The position numbers and the translations under genes are program-made. A stretch of 64,000 nt of DNA from Gillisia limnaea DSM 15749. Its GTDB lineage: Bacteria > Bacteroidota > Bacteroidia > Flavobacteriales > Flavobacteriaceae. The stretch lies in NCBI RefSeq assembly GCF_000243235.1, contig NZ_JH594606.1:2538572-2602571 (forward strand), written 5' to 3'. Shown here one piece after another: positions 46,681 through 55,588 of this stretch; position 1 is the first letter of the stretch, and every line of letters begins with the position of its first letter. The notes below the pieces were generated by a model. The model worked only from the letters and a program-made list of their open reading frames with translations, did no database searches and was not told the origin of the DNA.

Positions 46681-47252
46681 CACAAGGAACAACAGAGGAA
46701 AAAATAGGACGGGCAAAAAAAATGATGCTTTGGTTTGGCATTGCAAGCATGGTAATGATGTTTGCAGGTTTAACCAGTGCTTATGTAGTAAGTAAAAGTC
46801 GTCCTGACTGGATCACGGATTTTCAACTTCCGGCATCGTTATATTGGAGCACTGTGGTAATTGTAATAAGCAGTTTGACTTTTATACTTGCCAAAAAAAG
46901 TATAACAGACGGTAATAGAAAGAATGCCACATTCTCCTTGCTTGCGACTCTTGGATTGGGAATAGCTTTTGTGGTTTTGCAGTTGGAAGGTTTTTCTGAA
47001 ATAATTTCTTCAGGATATTATTTTACTGGGAGTGAAAGTACGGTCACCACATCCTTTATTTATGTACTGGTTTTGGCTCACCTTGCCCATTTGGCAGCGG
47101 GTCTAATGGTTCTTTTGGTTGTAATTTATAACCATTTTAAACAACGCTATAAACCGGGGCAAATGCTTGGAATAGAGCTGGGTGCGACCTTTTGGCACTT
47201 TCTTGATGTGCTCTGGGTGTACCTGTTTGTGTTTTTATATTTCTTTAGATAA
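46671..47252 (+). CDS. Haem-copper oxidase subunit III (short form)
   Basis: The 193-residue protein has five hydrophobic helices and the subunit III patterns VLAHLAHLAAGLMVLLVVI and LGATFWHFLDVLWVYLFVFLYF. The five-helix form lacks the first two helices of mitochondrial subunit III. It is a second, shorter paralogue next to the longer subunit III gene, a pairing common in Bacteroidetes. It overlaps ctaB by 10 bp and stands 45 bp before the next gene. Confidence 0.9.
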   Translation: MDLTQGTTEEKIGRAKKMMLWFGIASMVMMFAGLTSAYVVSKSRPDWITDFQLPASLYWSTVVIVISSLTFILAKKSITDGNRKNATFSLLATLGLGIAFVVLQLEGFSEIISSGYYFTGSESTVTTSFIYVLVLAHLAHLAAGLMVLLVVIYNHFKQRYKPGQMLGIELGATFWHFLDVLWVYLFVFLYFFR

Positions 47253-47297
47253 TAAATTTACGTATTTTTGCGCATCATATAAATTCAATATCTCCAT

Positions 47298-48278
47298 ATG
47301 GAAGCTACTGTTATTAGAACAGGTACCGAGGGTAGAACCTGGGGCGGTGGAAATGAGCCGTTAAAGGCCAGTTACGGCAAAATGATGATGTGGTTTTTCA
47401 TCGTTTCCGATGCACTTACATTTTCCGGATTCCTGGCGGCTTACGGTTTTTCAAGATTTAAGTTTTTGGACTCTTGGCCAATCGCCGATGAAGTCTTTAA
47501 TCACTTTCCTTTTTTACACGGCGTAGATGCTCCAATGTATTATGTAGCGTTAATGACGTTTATTCTTATTTTCTCCTCTGTAACGATGGTGTTAGCAGTA
47601 GATGCCGGACATCAGATGAAGAAAGGGAAAGTCACTTTTTATATGGGACTAACAATCATAGGAGGATTGATATTCCTTGGCTCACAGGCATGGGAATGGA
47701 AAAATTTTATACAGGGTGAATATGGTGCGGTTACAACAACCGGGGGAAATATCCTGCAATTTGTAAATGCAGATGGAAAGAGGGTATCAATTGGTGATAT
47801 TGCTGTTCCTATGGCTTCAGAAAGAGATGTAACGGGAAATAATTCCGGGATCTGGTTTAGTGAAGGAGAGTCTTTGCCAAGCGTTTCCCTGGAGGAAGTA
47901 AAAGCTGGATTTCTTGCAAATAATAACCTGCTAATTCGTACACAACAACTGGATGAGAACGGTCATAAAACGATTCTTTCCAGGGAGGAATCCATACAGA
48001 AATTAAATGTTGAAGGCAAAGGAATTGTGGAAGGTGCTAACCTGAGTCAAAATGAATACGGAGTTCCTTTATTCGCCGATTTCTTTTTCTTTATAACTGG
48101 TTTTCACGGATTCCACGTATTATCTGGAGTACTTATAAATATCCTAATATTCTTTAATATCATCCTTGGAACTTATGAGCGAAGAGGAAATTATGAAATG
48201 GTGGAAAAAGTTGGGTTGTACTGGCACTTTGTAGATTTGGTGTGGGTATTCGTATTTACTTTCTTTTATCTGGTATAA
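47298..48278 (+). CDS. Cytochrome c oxidase subunit III with large soluble insertion
   Basis: The 326-residue subunit III has N-terminal helices in LKASYGKMMMWFFIVSDALTFSGFLAAYGF and the C-terminal family end FFFFITGFHGFHVLSGV…GLYWHFVDLVWVFVFTFFYLV. Between helices there is an insertion of about 100 residues (about 140-250) with polar, soluble composition (VTTTGGNILQFVNADGKRVS; ILSREESIQKLNVEGKG). The insertion probably lies outside the membrane and may contact ActA/ActE or another partner. That role is inferred. Confidence 0.92.
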   Translation: MEATVIRTGTEGRTWGGGNEPLKASYGKMMMWFFIVSDALTFSGFLAAYGFSRFKFLDSWPIADEVFNHFPFLHGVDAPMYYVALMTFILIFSSVTMVLAVDAGHQMKKGKVTFYMGLTIIGGLIFLGSQAWEWKNFIQGEYGAVTTTGGNILQFVNADGKRVSIGDIAVPMASERDVTGNNSGIWFSEGESLPSVSLEEVKAGFLANNNLLIRTQQLDENGHKTILSREESIQKLNVEGKGIVEGANLSQNEYGVPLFADFFFFITGFHGFHVLSGVLINILIFFNIILGTYERRGNYEMVEKVGLYWHFVDLVWVFVFTFFYLV

Positions 48279-48295
48279 TTCTGAAAAAATAAAAA

Positions 48296-48658
48296 ATGGC
48301 ACACAGTTCTTCACACACACATGAATCTAATACCAAAAAAATTTGGTTGGTTTTTATATTGTTATCCGCAGTTACCCTTGTGGAGGTGATTCTTGGGATT
48401 ATAAAACCTGCTTTTTTAACCGAAACCAATTTCTTAAGCATGAAGTTGCTTAACTGGATCTTTATAATTCTCACAATATACAAGGCGTACTATATTGCCT
48501 GGTCCTTTATGCACCTTGATGGTGAAACCAAAGGCCTGAGACGTTCCATTGTTTGGACCGCGGTATTCTTAATTAGTTACCTGATATTTATCTTATTAAC
48601 AGAAGGTGATTATATTTACGAGGTTTTTAAAAATAATCACGTAGCCTGGGACTTTTAA
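48296..48658 (+). CDS. Cytochrome c oxidase subunit IV
   Basis: The 120-residue protein has a His/Ser-rich N-terminus (MAHSSSHTHES) and three transmembrane helices with the bacterial COX4 pattern (KIWLVFILLSAVTLVEVILGI; AYYIAWSFMHLDGETKGLRRSI; LISYLIFILLTEGDYIY). It is a small stabilising subunit of the oxidase. It is 17 bp after subunit III and followed by a palindromic terminator. Confidence 0.88.
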   Translation: MAHSSSHTHESNTKKIWLVFILLSAVTLVEVILGIIKPAFLTETNFLSMKLLNWIFIILTIYKAYYIAWSFMHLDGETKGLRRSIVWTAVFLISYLIFILLTEGDYIYEVFKNNHVAWDF

Positions 48659-48679
48659 AAGTTAAAAATTCTTGAAAAT

Positions 48680-48706
48680 GCGGTTTTTAAAAACCGTCTT
48701 TTTACT
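48680..48706 (+). terminator. Palindromic terminator after subunit IV
   Basis: CGGTTTTTAAAAACCG at 48681-48696 is a perfect palindrome followed by CTTTTT. A promoter-like TACTTTTG at 48703-48710 directly adjoins it, so the next genes may also start here. Confidence 0.6.
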
Positions 48707-48733
48707 TTTGTGCTTCCTAATTACGGTGTTCCC

Positions 48734-49378
48734 ATGAAGAAGTTTCTTGTACTTGGTGTATTGTTTTTACTGCCCATTTTAGCTTATCTCTTTTTTTCTT
48801 CCGGTGTAAACCATTTTGCCAAACTTCCCATTTTAACCAATCAGGTTAAAGATGTCAATCATTTTCAAACCAATCAGGATTCGGCTGTTTCCTTTCAGGA
48901 TAAAATTAGCATCGTTGCTTTTTTTGGAAATGATCCGGATGATCTAAAAGGAAATACTTTTAACCTTGACCAAAAGATCCTTGAGAAATTCTACCAATTC
49001 AAAGATTTTCAATTTGTAATTGTTTTACCGGAAGATGCCCGACCACAGGCTCAAAAGTTTATAAAAGATTTTTCAGCAGTTACCAACTCGGGTTACTGGA
49101 AGATGGTTTATGGAACTCCTAAAGAGGTAAGTGAGGTTTTTAATAGTTTTCAAACCAATCTTCAGCTTGATGAAAATCTCCAGACTCCGTATGTCTTTAT
49201 AATAGATAAAGACGAAAACCTGCGGGGACGTGATACCGATGAAGACACAGGAATGCTTTATGGATATGATTCCAGATCTGTTTCTGAACTCAATAACAAA
49301 ATGAATGATGATGTTAAGGTTATCCTAGCAGAGTATAGATTAGCCCTTAAAAAATATAATAAAAAAGAGGAAAAGTAG
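48734..49378 (+). CDS. Membrane-anchored thioredoxin-fold-like protein without cysteines
   Basis: The ATG at 48734 (MKKFLVLGVLFLLPILAYLFF, 214 residues) is preferred because it begins a single N-terminal anchor. The frame extends only eight codons further upstream. The rest looks like a thioredoxin/SCO-type fold (ISIVAFFGNDPDDLKGN…FQFVIVLPEDARPQ…TPYVFIIDKDENLRGR), but no cysteine is present anywhere, so it cannot do thiol or copper chemistry as SCO1 does. It is 2 bp before the SCO1 gene. A helper or scaffold role in oxidase assembly is inferred from position only. Confidence 0.7.
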   Translation: MKKFLVLGVLFLLPILAYLFFSSGVNHFAKLPILTNQVKDVNHFQTNQDSAVSFQDKISIVAFFGNDPDDLKGNTFNLDQKILEKFYQFKDFQFVIVLPEDARPQAQKFIKDFSAVTNSGYWKMVYGTPKEVSEVFNSFQTNLQLDENLQTPYVFIIDKDENLRGRDTDEDTGMLYGYDSRSVSELNNKMNDDVKVILAEYRLALKKYNKKEEK

Positions 49379-49380
49379 CT

Positions 49381-50121
49381 ATGAAAAATTCATCCTATAT
49401 AGGAATTTCCCTTATCATACTTATTTTTGGAATCATTTTTATACCAAGAATAATAGACCGGATAGGAGGCGAGGACATAGTAAAATCTGACAGGCTTAAT
49501 GTGCAAACTAAAAAAGGAGATCCTTCAGAAGTTGCGTATATTATTCAATATGAAGAAAAGAAACGGGTTCCAGAATTCGAATTCATAAATCAGGATGGAG
49601 ATACTATTACAAATAAGGATTATTTAGGGAAAGTATACGTGATAGAGTACTTTTTTACAACCTGTCCTTCTATTTGTCCAATTATGAATGAAAATCTTAT
49701 CTCGGTTCAAAATGAAATTGATAATGAGGAAGACTTCGGGATTGTTTCCATTACTATTGATCCAAAACATGACACCCCGGAAGTTTTAAAAGAATATGCT
49801 AAAAATTATGGTGTTACCAATCCCAATTGGAATTTTCTGACCGGTGACCGGGAGAAAATTTATGAAATGGCCAATCGCGGATTCGGGATTTTTGCCGATG
49901 AGGATGAAACCGTTCCCGGTGGGTTTGCACACTCAGGCCTTTTTGCTCTTATTGATAAAGAAGGCTATGTGCGTTCCAGACTTGATAAATTTGGAAATCC
50001 AATAATTTATTATCGTGGATCTGTGGAGCGGAACAAATCTGTAGTAGAGGGAGAAGAGGAGCCGGAAATAGATATTCTTATTGAAGATATTAATAAACTA
50101 CTTCAAGCAAAATGGCTGTAG
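49381..50121 (+). CDS. SCO1/SenC family copper chaperone
   Basis: SCO proteins deliver copper to, or reduce, the CuA site of oxidase subunit II. The 246-residue protein has an N-terminal anchor and the metal site CPSIC (Cys95, Cys99) in FFTTCPSICPIMNENL, with the distal ligand His184 in GGFAHSGLF. The family aspartate lies in ITIDPKHDTPEVL. All key residues are present. It overlaps the following DUF420 gene by 10 bp. Confidence 0.94.
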   Translation: MKNSSYIGISLIILIFGIIFIPRIIDRIGGEDIVKSDRLNVQTKKGDPSEVAYIIQYEEKKRVPEFEFINQDGDTITNKDYLGKVYVIEYFFTTCPSICPIMNENLISVQNEIDNEEDFGIVSITIDPKHDTPEVLKEYAKNYGVTNPNWNFLTGDREKIYEMANRGFGIFADEDETVPGGFAHSGLFALIDKEGYVRSRLDKFGNPIIYYRGSVERNKSVVEGEEEPEIDILIEDINKLLQAKWL

Positions 50122-50645
50122 CAAAAATTGATAAAATTGCAATCCCTGCAATAATTACCGTTTCCGTGGTAGTTCCTGTTTTGGTTTTGATACTTATGTA
50201 TCTTCCTGAACGTTATAATTTATTTGGAACTCAGTCCGGAACCTTTCCGTTTTTCCATGCGGTTTTAAACGGTTCAACTGCATTGCTGCTTTCATTTGGA
50301 TTCTATTTTATGACTATAAAAGAGTACAAGTGGCATCGAAATTTTATGATTACGGCTTTTGTGCTTTCTGCGATATTTCTGGTGAGTTATGTGATTTCAA
50401 AAATAAGCAACGATCCCGTTCCCTATGGAGGAGAAGGAATTTTAAGATATATTTATTTCTTCATTTTGATCACGCATATCGCTCTTTCTGCGATTATTGT
50501 TCCCCTGGTTTTGTTTACAATGTACCGTGGTTTAACCGGGCAATATGAAAAACATGCAAAAATAGCCCGATGGACCTTCCCAATTTGGCTGTATGTTGCC
50601 ATAACCGGAGTGCTGGTTTATATATTTATGTTGCCATATTATTAA
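50112..50645 (+). CDS. DUF420 membrane protein
   Basis: The 177-residue protein has five transmembrane helices and the DUF420 signature: FPFFHAVLNGSTALLLSFGFYFMTIKEYKWHRNFMI and YFFILITHIALSAIIVPLVLFTMYRGL, with conserved histidines that could bind metal. The family (CtaM-like) is tied to maturation of haem-A oxidases, for example in Bacillus and Staphylococcus. Its place behind SCO1 and ctaB supports an assembly role here. Confidence 0.88.
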   Translation: MAVAKIDKIAIPAIITVSVVVPVLVLILMYLPERYNLFGTQSGTFPFFHAVLNGSTALLLSFGFYFMTIKEYKWHRNFMITAFVLSAIFLVSYVISKISNDPVPYGGEGILRYIYFFILITHIALSAIIVPLVLFTMYRGLTGQYEKHAKIARWTFPIWLYVAITGVLVYIFMLPYY

Positions 50646-50705
50646 AAAGTGGTAAGCTTCTTCTGAAAAATCGTTAAATTTGAAGAGGAATTAATTTGAT
50701 TTTTT

Positions 50706-50936
50706 ATGAGATTTAAAATAATTTTTTTCACCATAGGATTGATCTTCCTGCCCACATTGGTAGAGGCACAGTGTGCTATGTGTCGCGCAGTACTTGAAAG
50801 CGAAGGTTCTGAAGCTACCGCTCAAGGTATTAACGATGGAATTGTGTATTTAATGATATTTCCTTATGTGCTTATTGGTGGAATTGCATTTTTCATCTAC
50901 CGCTCTTTCAAGAAGAAAAAAACTTCCAATTCTTAA
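50706..50936 (+). CDS. Small CxxC membrane protein at the end of the oxidase cluster
   Basis: The 76-residue protein has a signal-like N-terminus ending VEAQ (about residue 22), immediately followed by CAMC (Cys23, Cys26). A short polar helix (RAVLESEGSEATAQGIN), one transmembrane helix (about 48-67) and a Lys-rich tail follow. Small proteins of this type are seen in Bacteroidetes near SCO1/DUF420. The extracytoplasmic CxxC could bind copper or act in thiol exchange during CuA assembly; that is inference. Confidence 0.75.
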   Translation: MRFKIIFFTIGLIFLPTLVEAQCAMCRAVLESEGSEATAQGINDGIVYLMIFPYVLIGGIAFFIYRSFKKKKTSNS

Positions 50937-51179
50937 TTGTTTTTTATTTCTTTTAAATAATTCCTCAAACTTCCGTAATTCATTTTCCTTTTTTTCTTCA
51001 TTCATAAACTTTGTAGGAGGCCTGGTTTTCTATTCCCCTCTACAGTGCTGAATACTTCTTAACATACAGTTAAAATTTAACTTTTTTCTAACATTTTATA
51101 CTGTAACATTTTTTGATTTAAGTGGTCTTATGTCTGTACTATTCTAATTTTTTTTTAAGAATTGCTATAATTTTTCATT

Positions 51180-51881
51180 ATGATCGAAATTAAAGACTTG
51201 CATAAGTCCTATAAAATGGGAAGCAATTCCATTCATGTTTTGAAAGGCATAAATTTTAGTGTAGCTGAAGGTGAATTGGTTGCTATTATGGGTTCCTCGG
51301 GTTCTGGTAAATCAACCTTGCTGAATATTCTGGGAATGCTGGATGAAGCCGATCAAGGTTCTTATACCTTGGATGGACTGGCTATTAAGAATTTGAATGA
51401 AAAAATTGCAGCTCGCTATCGAAACAAATTTTTAGGCTTTGTATTTCAGTCTTTCAATTTGATTAATTATAAAAGCGCACTGGATAACGTGGCTTTACCG
51501 TTGTATTATCAGGGAGTAAAGCGGGGAGAGCGAATAGATATAGCAATGAGTTATCTTGAAAAGGTTGGGCTGGCAAACTGGGCTTCTCACTTGCCTAATG
51601 AACTTTCCGGAGGTCAGAAACAAAGGGTTGCGATTGCCCGGGCGCTGGCATCCAATCCAAAAGTTTTGCTTGCCGATGAGCCTACAGGGGCTTTAGATAC
51701 CAAAACTTCCTATGAAGTAATGGATTTGATCCAGGGGATAAATGATGAAGGCCGGACCATTCTTGTGGTAACTCATGAACATGATATTGCCCAAATGACC
51801 AAACGAATCGTAAATCTTAAGGACGGTTTAATTATAGATGATACAAGGGTAAACCAGGTAAGAGCTTTGAGCAATGTTTGA
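51180..51881 (+). CDS. MacB-type ABC transporter ATP-binding protein
   Basis: The 233-residue ATPase has Walker A GSSGSGKST at residues 38-46, the Q-loop in FVFQSFNLI, signature LSGGQKQRVAIARAL, Walker B VLLADEPTGALD and the H-loop THEHD. It belongs to the LolD/MacB group that powers mechanotransmission-type exporters. It overlaps the first permease by 8 bp. Six genes in a row (ATPase, two permeases, adaptor, channel, adaptor) form one exporter operon. Confidence 0.93.
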   Translation: MIEIKDLHKSYKMGSNSIHVLKGINFSVAEGELVAIMGSSGSGKSTLLNILGMLDEADQGSYTLDGLAIKNLNEKIAARYRNKFLGFVFQSFNLINYKSALDNVALPLYYQGVKRGERIDIAMSYLEKVGLANWASHLPNELSGGQKQRVAIARALASNPKVLLADEPTGALDTKTSYEVMDLIQGINDEGRTILVVTHEHDIAQMTKRIVNLKDGLIIDDTRVNQVRALSNV

Positions 51882-53121
51882 TATAGAAAGATGGCAGGAA
51901 ATATTTGAAACGATCAGCAAAAACAAACTGCGGACGTTTCTCACAGGGCTTTCTGTTGCCTCGGGAATTTTTATTCTGGTTATTCTCCTGGGAATTGGAG
52001 AAGGCATGAGGAATGGAATTTCCAGAGAGTTTGAACAGGATGCTGCCAATGTCATGTACGTCTACACAGGTGTAACTTCCAAGGAATACAAAGGATTGAA
52101 TCCGGGCCGGCAGATCACCATGAAAAATGATGATTATGGCTACATCAGCTCTAAGTACAATGATGAGCTGGAATACAAATCTTCTATTTACAGGATTTGG
52201 AGCGGGCTTGTGAATTATAAAACCGAATCTGGCTCCTACAGGGTAGAAGGGGTTTGGCCGGATTATCAGTTTCTGGAAAATGCTTCTATGACTAATGGGA
52301 GATACATCAACTATACAGACCAAGAGAACTTCGAAAAAGTTGTGGTGATTGGAAACAAGGTAAAAACAGATCTTTTTAAAAACGGAGAAAATCCCATTGG
52401 AGAATATCTCCAGATAAGCAATATCAACTTTAAAGTAATTGGTGTTTTTACAGATCCCGGAGGAGAACGGGAAGAAACCCGTGTATTTTTACCTTTATCT
52501 ACCGCACAGCTTGTTTTTGGGGGCGGTAACGAAATTAGAAACCTTTCCTTTACTTTAGAAAAAAAGGACAATTTTAAAGAAGCCCTTGCAGAATCTGAAC
52601 AGTTTACTGCAGAAGTTTCTACTTACCTTAAAGAAAAGCACACGATTGCTCCAGATGATATAAGCGCCGTTAACATCAACAATTCTCTTGAAAACGCCAA
52701 GAGATTTTATGATTTGATGGATATGATCAAATTCTTTTTCTGGGGAGTTGGGATCTGTACCATCATTGCGGGGGTAGTTGGTGTGAGCAACATCATGCTT
52801 ATCATTGTCAAGGAGCGAACCAAAGAGATCGGGATTAGAAAAGCTCTTGGTGCAGAGCCTGTTTCCATTATAGTGATGGTACTTCACGAATCTATTTTTA
52901 TCACTACAATTGCCGGATTTGTAGGCCTGATCTTTAGCCTTGCGTTGCTGGAATTTATCGGGCCAATGATAGAAACCCAGTACATCACTAACCCTTCTAT
53001 AAACTTTGCGGTTGCACTTTCAACAGTTTTTATTTTAATACTTGCCGGGGCAATCGCGGGATTTTTTCCAGCCTGGAGAGCAGCCAGAATTAAACCAATT
53101 GTAGCTTTAAGAGACGAATAA
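51874..53121 (+). CDS. MacB-like ABC transporter permease 1
   Basis: The 415-residue permease has the MacB/FtsX layout: one N-terminal helix (about 25-47), a large periplasmic domain, and three C-terminal helices. The family segment is VGVSNIMLIIVKERTKEIGIRKALGAEP and the end is AGAIAGFFPAWRAARIKPIVALRDE. There is no fused ATPase domain; the ATPase is the preceding gene. It lies one base before a homologous second permease, so the working transporter is probably a heterodimer. Confidence 0.9.
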   Translation: MFDIERWQEIFETISKNKLRTFLTGLSVASGIFILVILLGIGEGMRNGISREFEQDAANVMYVYTGVTSKEYKGLNPGRQITMKNDDYGYISSKYNDELEYKSSIYRIWSGLVNYKTESGSYRVEGVWPDYQFLENASMTNGRYINYTDQENFEKVVVIGNKVKTDLFKNGENPIGEYLQISNINFKVIGVFTDPGGEREETRVFLPLSTAQLVFGGGNEIRNLSFTLEKKDNFKEALAESEQFTAEVSTYLKEKHTIAPDDISAVNINNSLENAKRFYDLMDMIKFFFWGVGICTIIAGVVGVSNIMLIIVKERTKEIGIRKALGAEPVSIIVMVLHESIFITTIAGFVGLIFSLALLEFIGPMIETQYITNPSINFAVALSTVFILILAGAIAGFFPAWRAARIKPIVALRDE

Positions 53122-53122
53122 T

Positions 53123-54388
53123 ATGTTTAGCAGAGATAACTGGAGCGAAATTATAGAAGCCCTGACCGCAAACTGGTTCAGGACTGTGCTTACGGCCTTT
53201 GGTGTATTATGGGGAATTTTTATCCTTGTGATCCTTTTGGCAGCCGGGAAAGGCCTTGAAAATGGAGTGAAGAAAGATTTTGGAGGAATGGCCACCAATT
53301 CTATGTTCATGTGGGCTCAAACTCCCTCCAAGCCTTACAAAGGATTACCTAAAGGGAGGCGTTATAATTTTAAAACATCAGATGTAGCAGCTATAAAACA
53401 AAATGTACCCGATTTAAGATACGTATCCCCCAGAAATCAGTTGGGAGGTTTTGGAGGTGCAAATAATGTGGTACGTGGTTTAAAAACAGGTGCATTTAAT
53501 GTTTATGGTGATTATCCGGAGGTAATCATGCAAGAGCCTATGGATATTACCTCGGGGAGGTTTATCAACTATTCTGATATCAAGGATAAACGAAAAGTGG
53601 CAATTATTGGTGAGGGAGTTCGCAAGGATATGTATGAACCGGGGGAGGAAGTAATTGGCTCCTATATCAAGATCAATGGAGTCAATTTCATGGTCATAGG
53701 GACTTACAAGAAAAAAGGTAATAATAACGGGAACGCTGAAGAAGCTCAAAAACAGATATTCGTTCCTTTTACAGCTTTTTCTCAGGCTTTTAATATGGGT
53801 GAAACTGTGGGATGGATGGCAATAACGGCCAATGATGGGTCCTCAATAACCGAACTTAAAAGCCAGGTTTTTGATATTATAAAATCAAATCACTCCATTC
53901 ATCCTGAAGATGACCGTGCCATTGGTAATTTCGATTTATATCAAGAGTTCAGCAAAATAAACGGTTTATTCGTGGCTTTAAAAGCAGTTGCTTATTTCGT
54001 TGGAATACTGGTATTGCTTTCCGGAATTATTGGAATTAGCAATATCATGCTTATTGTGGTAAAGGAGCGCACCAATGAGATAGGGATACGCAGGGCGCTG
54101 GGAGCAACTCCATGGGCAATTCGCGGACAAATATTGATGGAATCCATCTTTTTGACTATAATTTCAGGGATGGCAGGAATTGCTCTTGCAACAGGAATAA
54201 TAGCACTAATCAATTATCAACTTCAGGGGATGGATACTTCAGAAATGATGTTTTCAAATCCCAGTGTAGATTTGGGAGTGGTAATAACTGCACTTACAAT
54301 TTTAATAATATCGGGTTTACTGGCAGGATTAATACCGGCACAAAATGCTATAAAGATTCAGCCGGTAGATGCTTTAAGGACGGAATAA
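53123..54388 (+). CDS. MacB-like ABC transporter permease 2
   Basis: The 421-residue permease is homologous to its upstream neighbour along its length. It has an N-terminal helix in RTVLTAFGVLWGIFILVILLAAG, a periplasmic MacB domain, and the ending IGISNIMLIVVKERTNEIGIRRALGATPWA…GLLAGLIPAQNAIKIQPVDALRTE. The shared motifs point to tandem duplication followed by divergence. Confidence 0.9.
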   Translation: MFSRDNWSEIIEALTANWFRTVLTAFGVLWGIFILVILLAAGKGLENGVKKDFGGMATNSMFMWAQTPSKPYKGLPKGRRYNFKTSDVAAIKQNVPDLRYVSPRNQLGGFGGANNVVRGLKTGAFNVYGDYPEVIMQEPMDITSGRFINYSDIKDKRKVAIIGEGVRKDMYEPGEEVIGSYIKINGVNFMVIGTYKKKGNNNGNAEEAQKQIFVPFTAFSQAFNMGETVGWMAITANDGSSITELKSQVFDIIKSNHSIHPEDDRAIGNFDLYQEFSKINGLFVALKAVAYFVGILVLLSGIIGISNIMLIVVKERTNEIGIRRALGATPWAIRGQILMESIFLTIISGMAGIALATGIIALINYQLQGMDTSEMMFSNPSVDLGVVITALTILIISGLLAGLIPAQNAIKIQPVDALRTE

Positions 54389-54409
54389 ATAAATTAACTC
54401 AACTCAAAA

Positions 54410-55528
54410 ATGAAAAAAACTGTCACTGTAGTCATACTTTTAGTAATTGCGATAACCTTCGTGGGAGCTTTGTATTACCTCTATCAGAAAAATCAGGAAA
54501 ACCCTGTTGTTTATGCAACAGAAACGCCTTCCAGGCAAACCATTATTAAGAAAACCGTAGCTACAGGAAGCATAGTTCCCAGGGAAGAGGTATTGATTAA
54601 ACCGAATATTTCAGGGATCATAGATGAGATCTATATTGAAGCCGGGCAAAGGATTAAGGCAGGAGACCTAATTGCGAAAATTAGGGTAATTCCGAATGTT
54701 TCTACCTTACAAAGTGCAAAGGATGCGGTTACCACTGCCAAAATAAATCTCGATAATGAGAAGAAGATGTTTGATCGCCAAAAAGCTTTATTTGATAAGG
54801 GGGTGATTTCCTTAAATGATTTTGATAATGTTCAGGTATCCTATCAAAGGGTACAACAAACCTATAGATCGGCACAACAAAATTTTGAAATTGTGCGCAC
54901 AGGAACCACAAGTGGACTTGGGAGTGCTGCAAATACTTTAATTCGCTCTACTATCGATGGAATGGTGCTGGATGTACCGGTAAAAACAGGAAATCAGGTT
55001 ATTGAAAGCAATAACTTTAATGATGGTACTACCATAGCTACCCTCGCCGATGTCAATAAAATGATCTTTGAAGGAAAAGTTGATGAAAGCGAAGTTGGAA
55101 AGATTCGGGAAGACCTTCCGTTGGAAATTAGCATTGGCGCTATAGAGAATAAGACCTTTAATGCGGTTTTAGATTACATCGCTCCAAAAGGGATCAGTGA
55201 AAATGGCGCTATTCAGTTTGATATTGAAGGAACCTTAAACAAATCGGATACTACTTTTATTCGTGCCGGGTTAAGTGCTAATGCCTCTATAATTCTTGAG
55301 CGAGTAGATAATGCGCTGGCAATTAAAGAGGCCCTGGTTCAATTTGATCCCAAAACCCAAAAACCTTTTGTGGAAGTAGAATCGGGAGATCAGGAATTCA
55401 CCCGAAAAGAAATTGAATTGGGAGTAAGTGATGGTATTTATGTTCAGGTTTTGAATGGCATTTCAGAAAATGATAAAATTAAGATTTGGAACCAAATTAA
55501 GCCTGCTCAACAATTTACTGCGAACTAG
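54410..55528 (+). CDS. Periplasmic adaptor (MacA/HlyD-type) 1
   Basis: The 372-residue membrane-fusion protein has an N-terminal anchor (about 4-24) and a split lipoyl domain (VATGSIVPREEVLIKPNISGIIDEIYIEAGQRIKAGDLIAKI). A coiled-coil hairpin (about 100-160) with LFDKGVISLNDFDN at its tip region follows, then beta-barrel and membrane-proximal domains. It would link the permease pair to the TolC channel. It starts 21 bp after permease 2. Confidence 0.88.
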   Translation: MKKTVTVVILLVIAITFVGALYYLYQKNQENPVVYATETPSRQTIIKKTVATGSIVPREEVLIKPNISGIIDEIYIEAGQRIKAGDLIAKIRVIPNVSTLQSAKDAVTTAKINLDNEKKMFDRQKALFDKGVISLNDFDNVQVSYQRVQQTYRSAQQNFEIVRTGTTSGLGSAANTLIRSTIDGMVLDVPVKTGNQVIESNNFNDGTTIATLADVNKMIFEGKVDESEVGKIREDLPLEISIGAIENKTFNAVLDYIAPKGISENGAIQFDIEGTLNKSDTTFIRAGLSANASIILERVDNALAIKEALVQFDPKTQKPFVEVESGDQEFTRKEIELGVSDGIYVQVLNGISENDKIKIWNQIKPAQQFTAN

Positions 55529-55588
55529 TTTCAAATTATTCTGTAACAACTTTCCAATTTGTTAGACATGTATTTTACAAGCACAATT

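Noticed and set aside
54112-54549. 145-codon plus-strand frame across the permease 2-adaptor 1 junction
   Set aside because: It is a shifted frame of two real genes, rich in Asn/Cys/Gly and Ser, with no family match.
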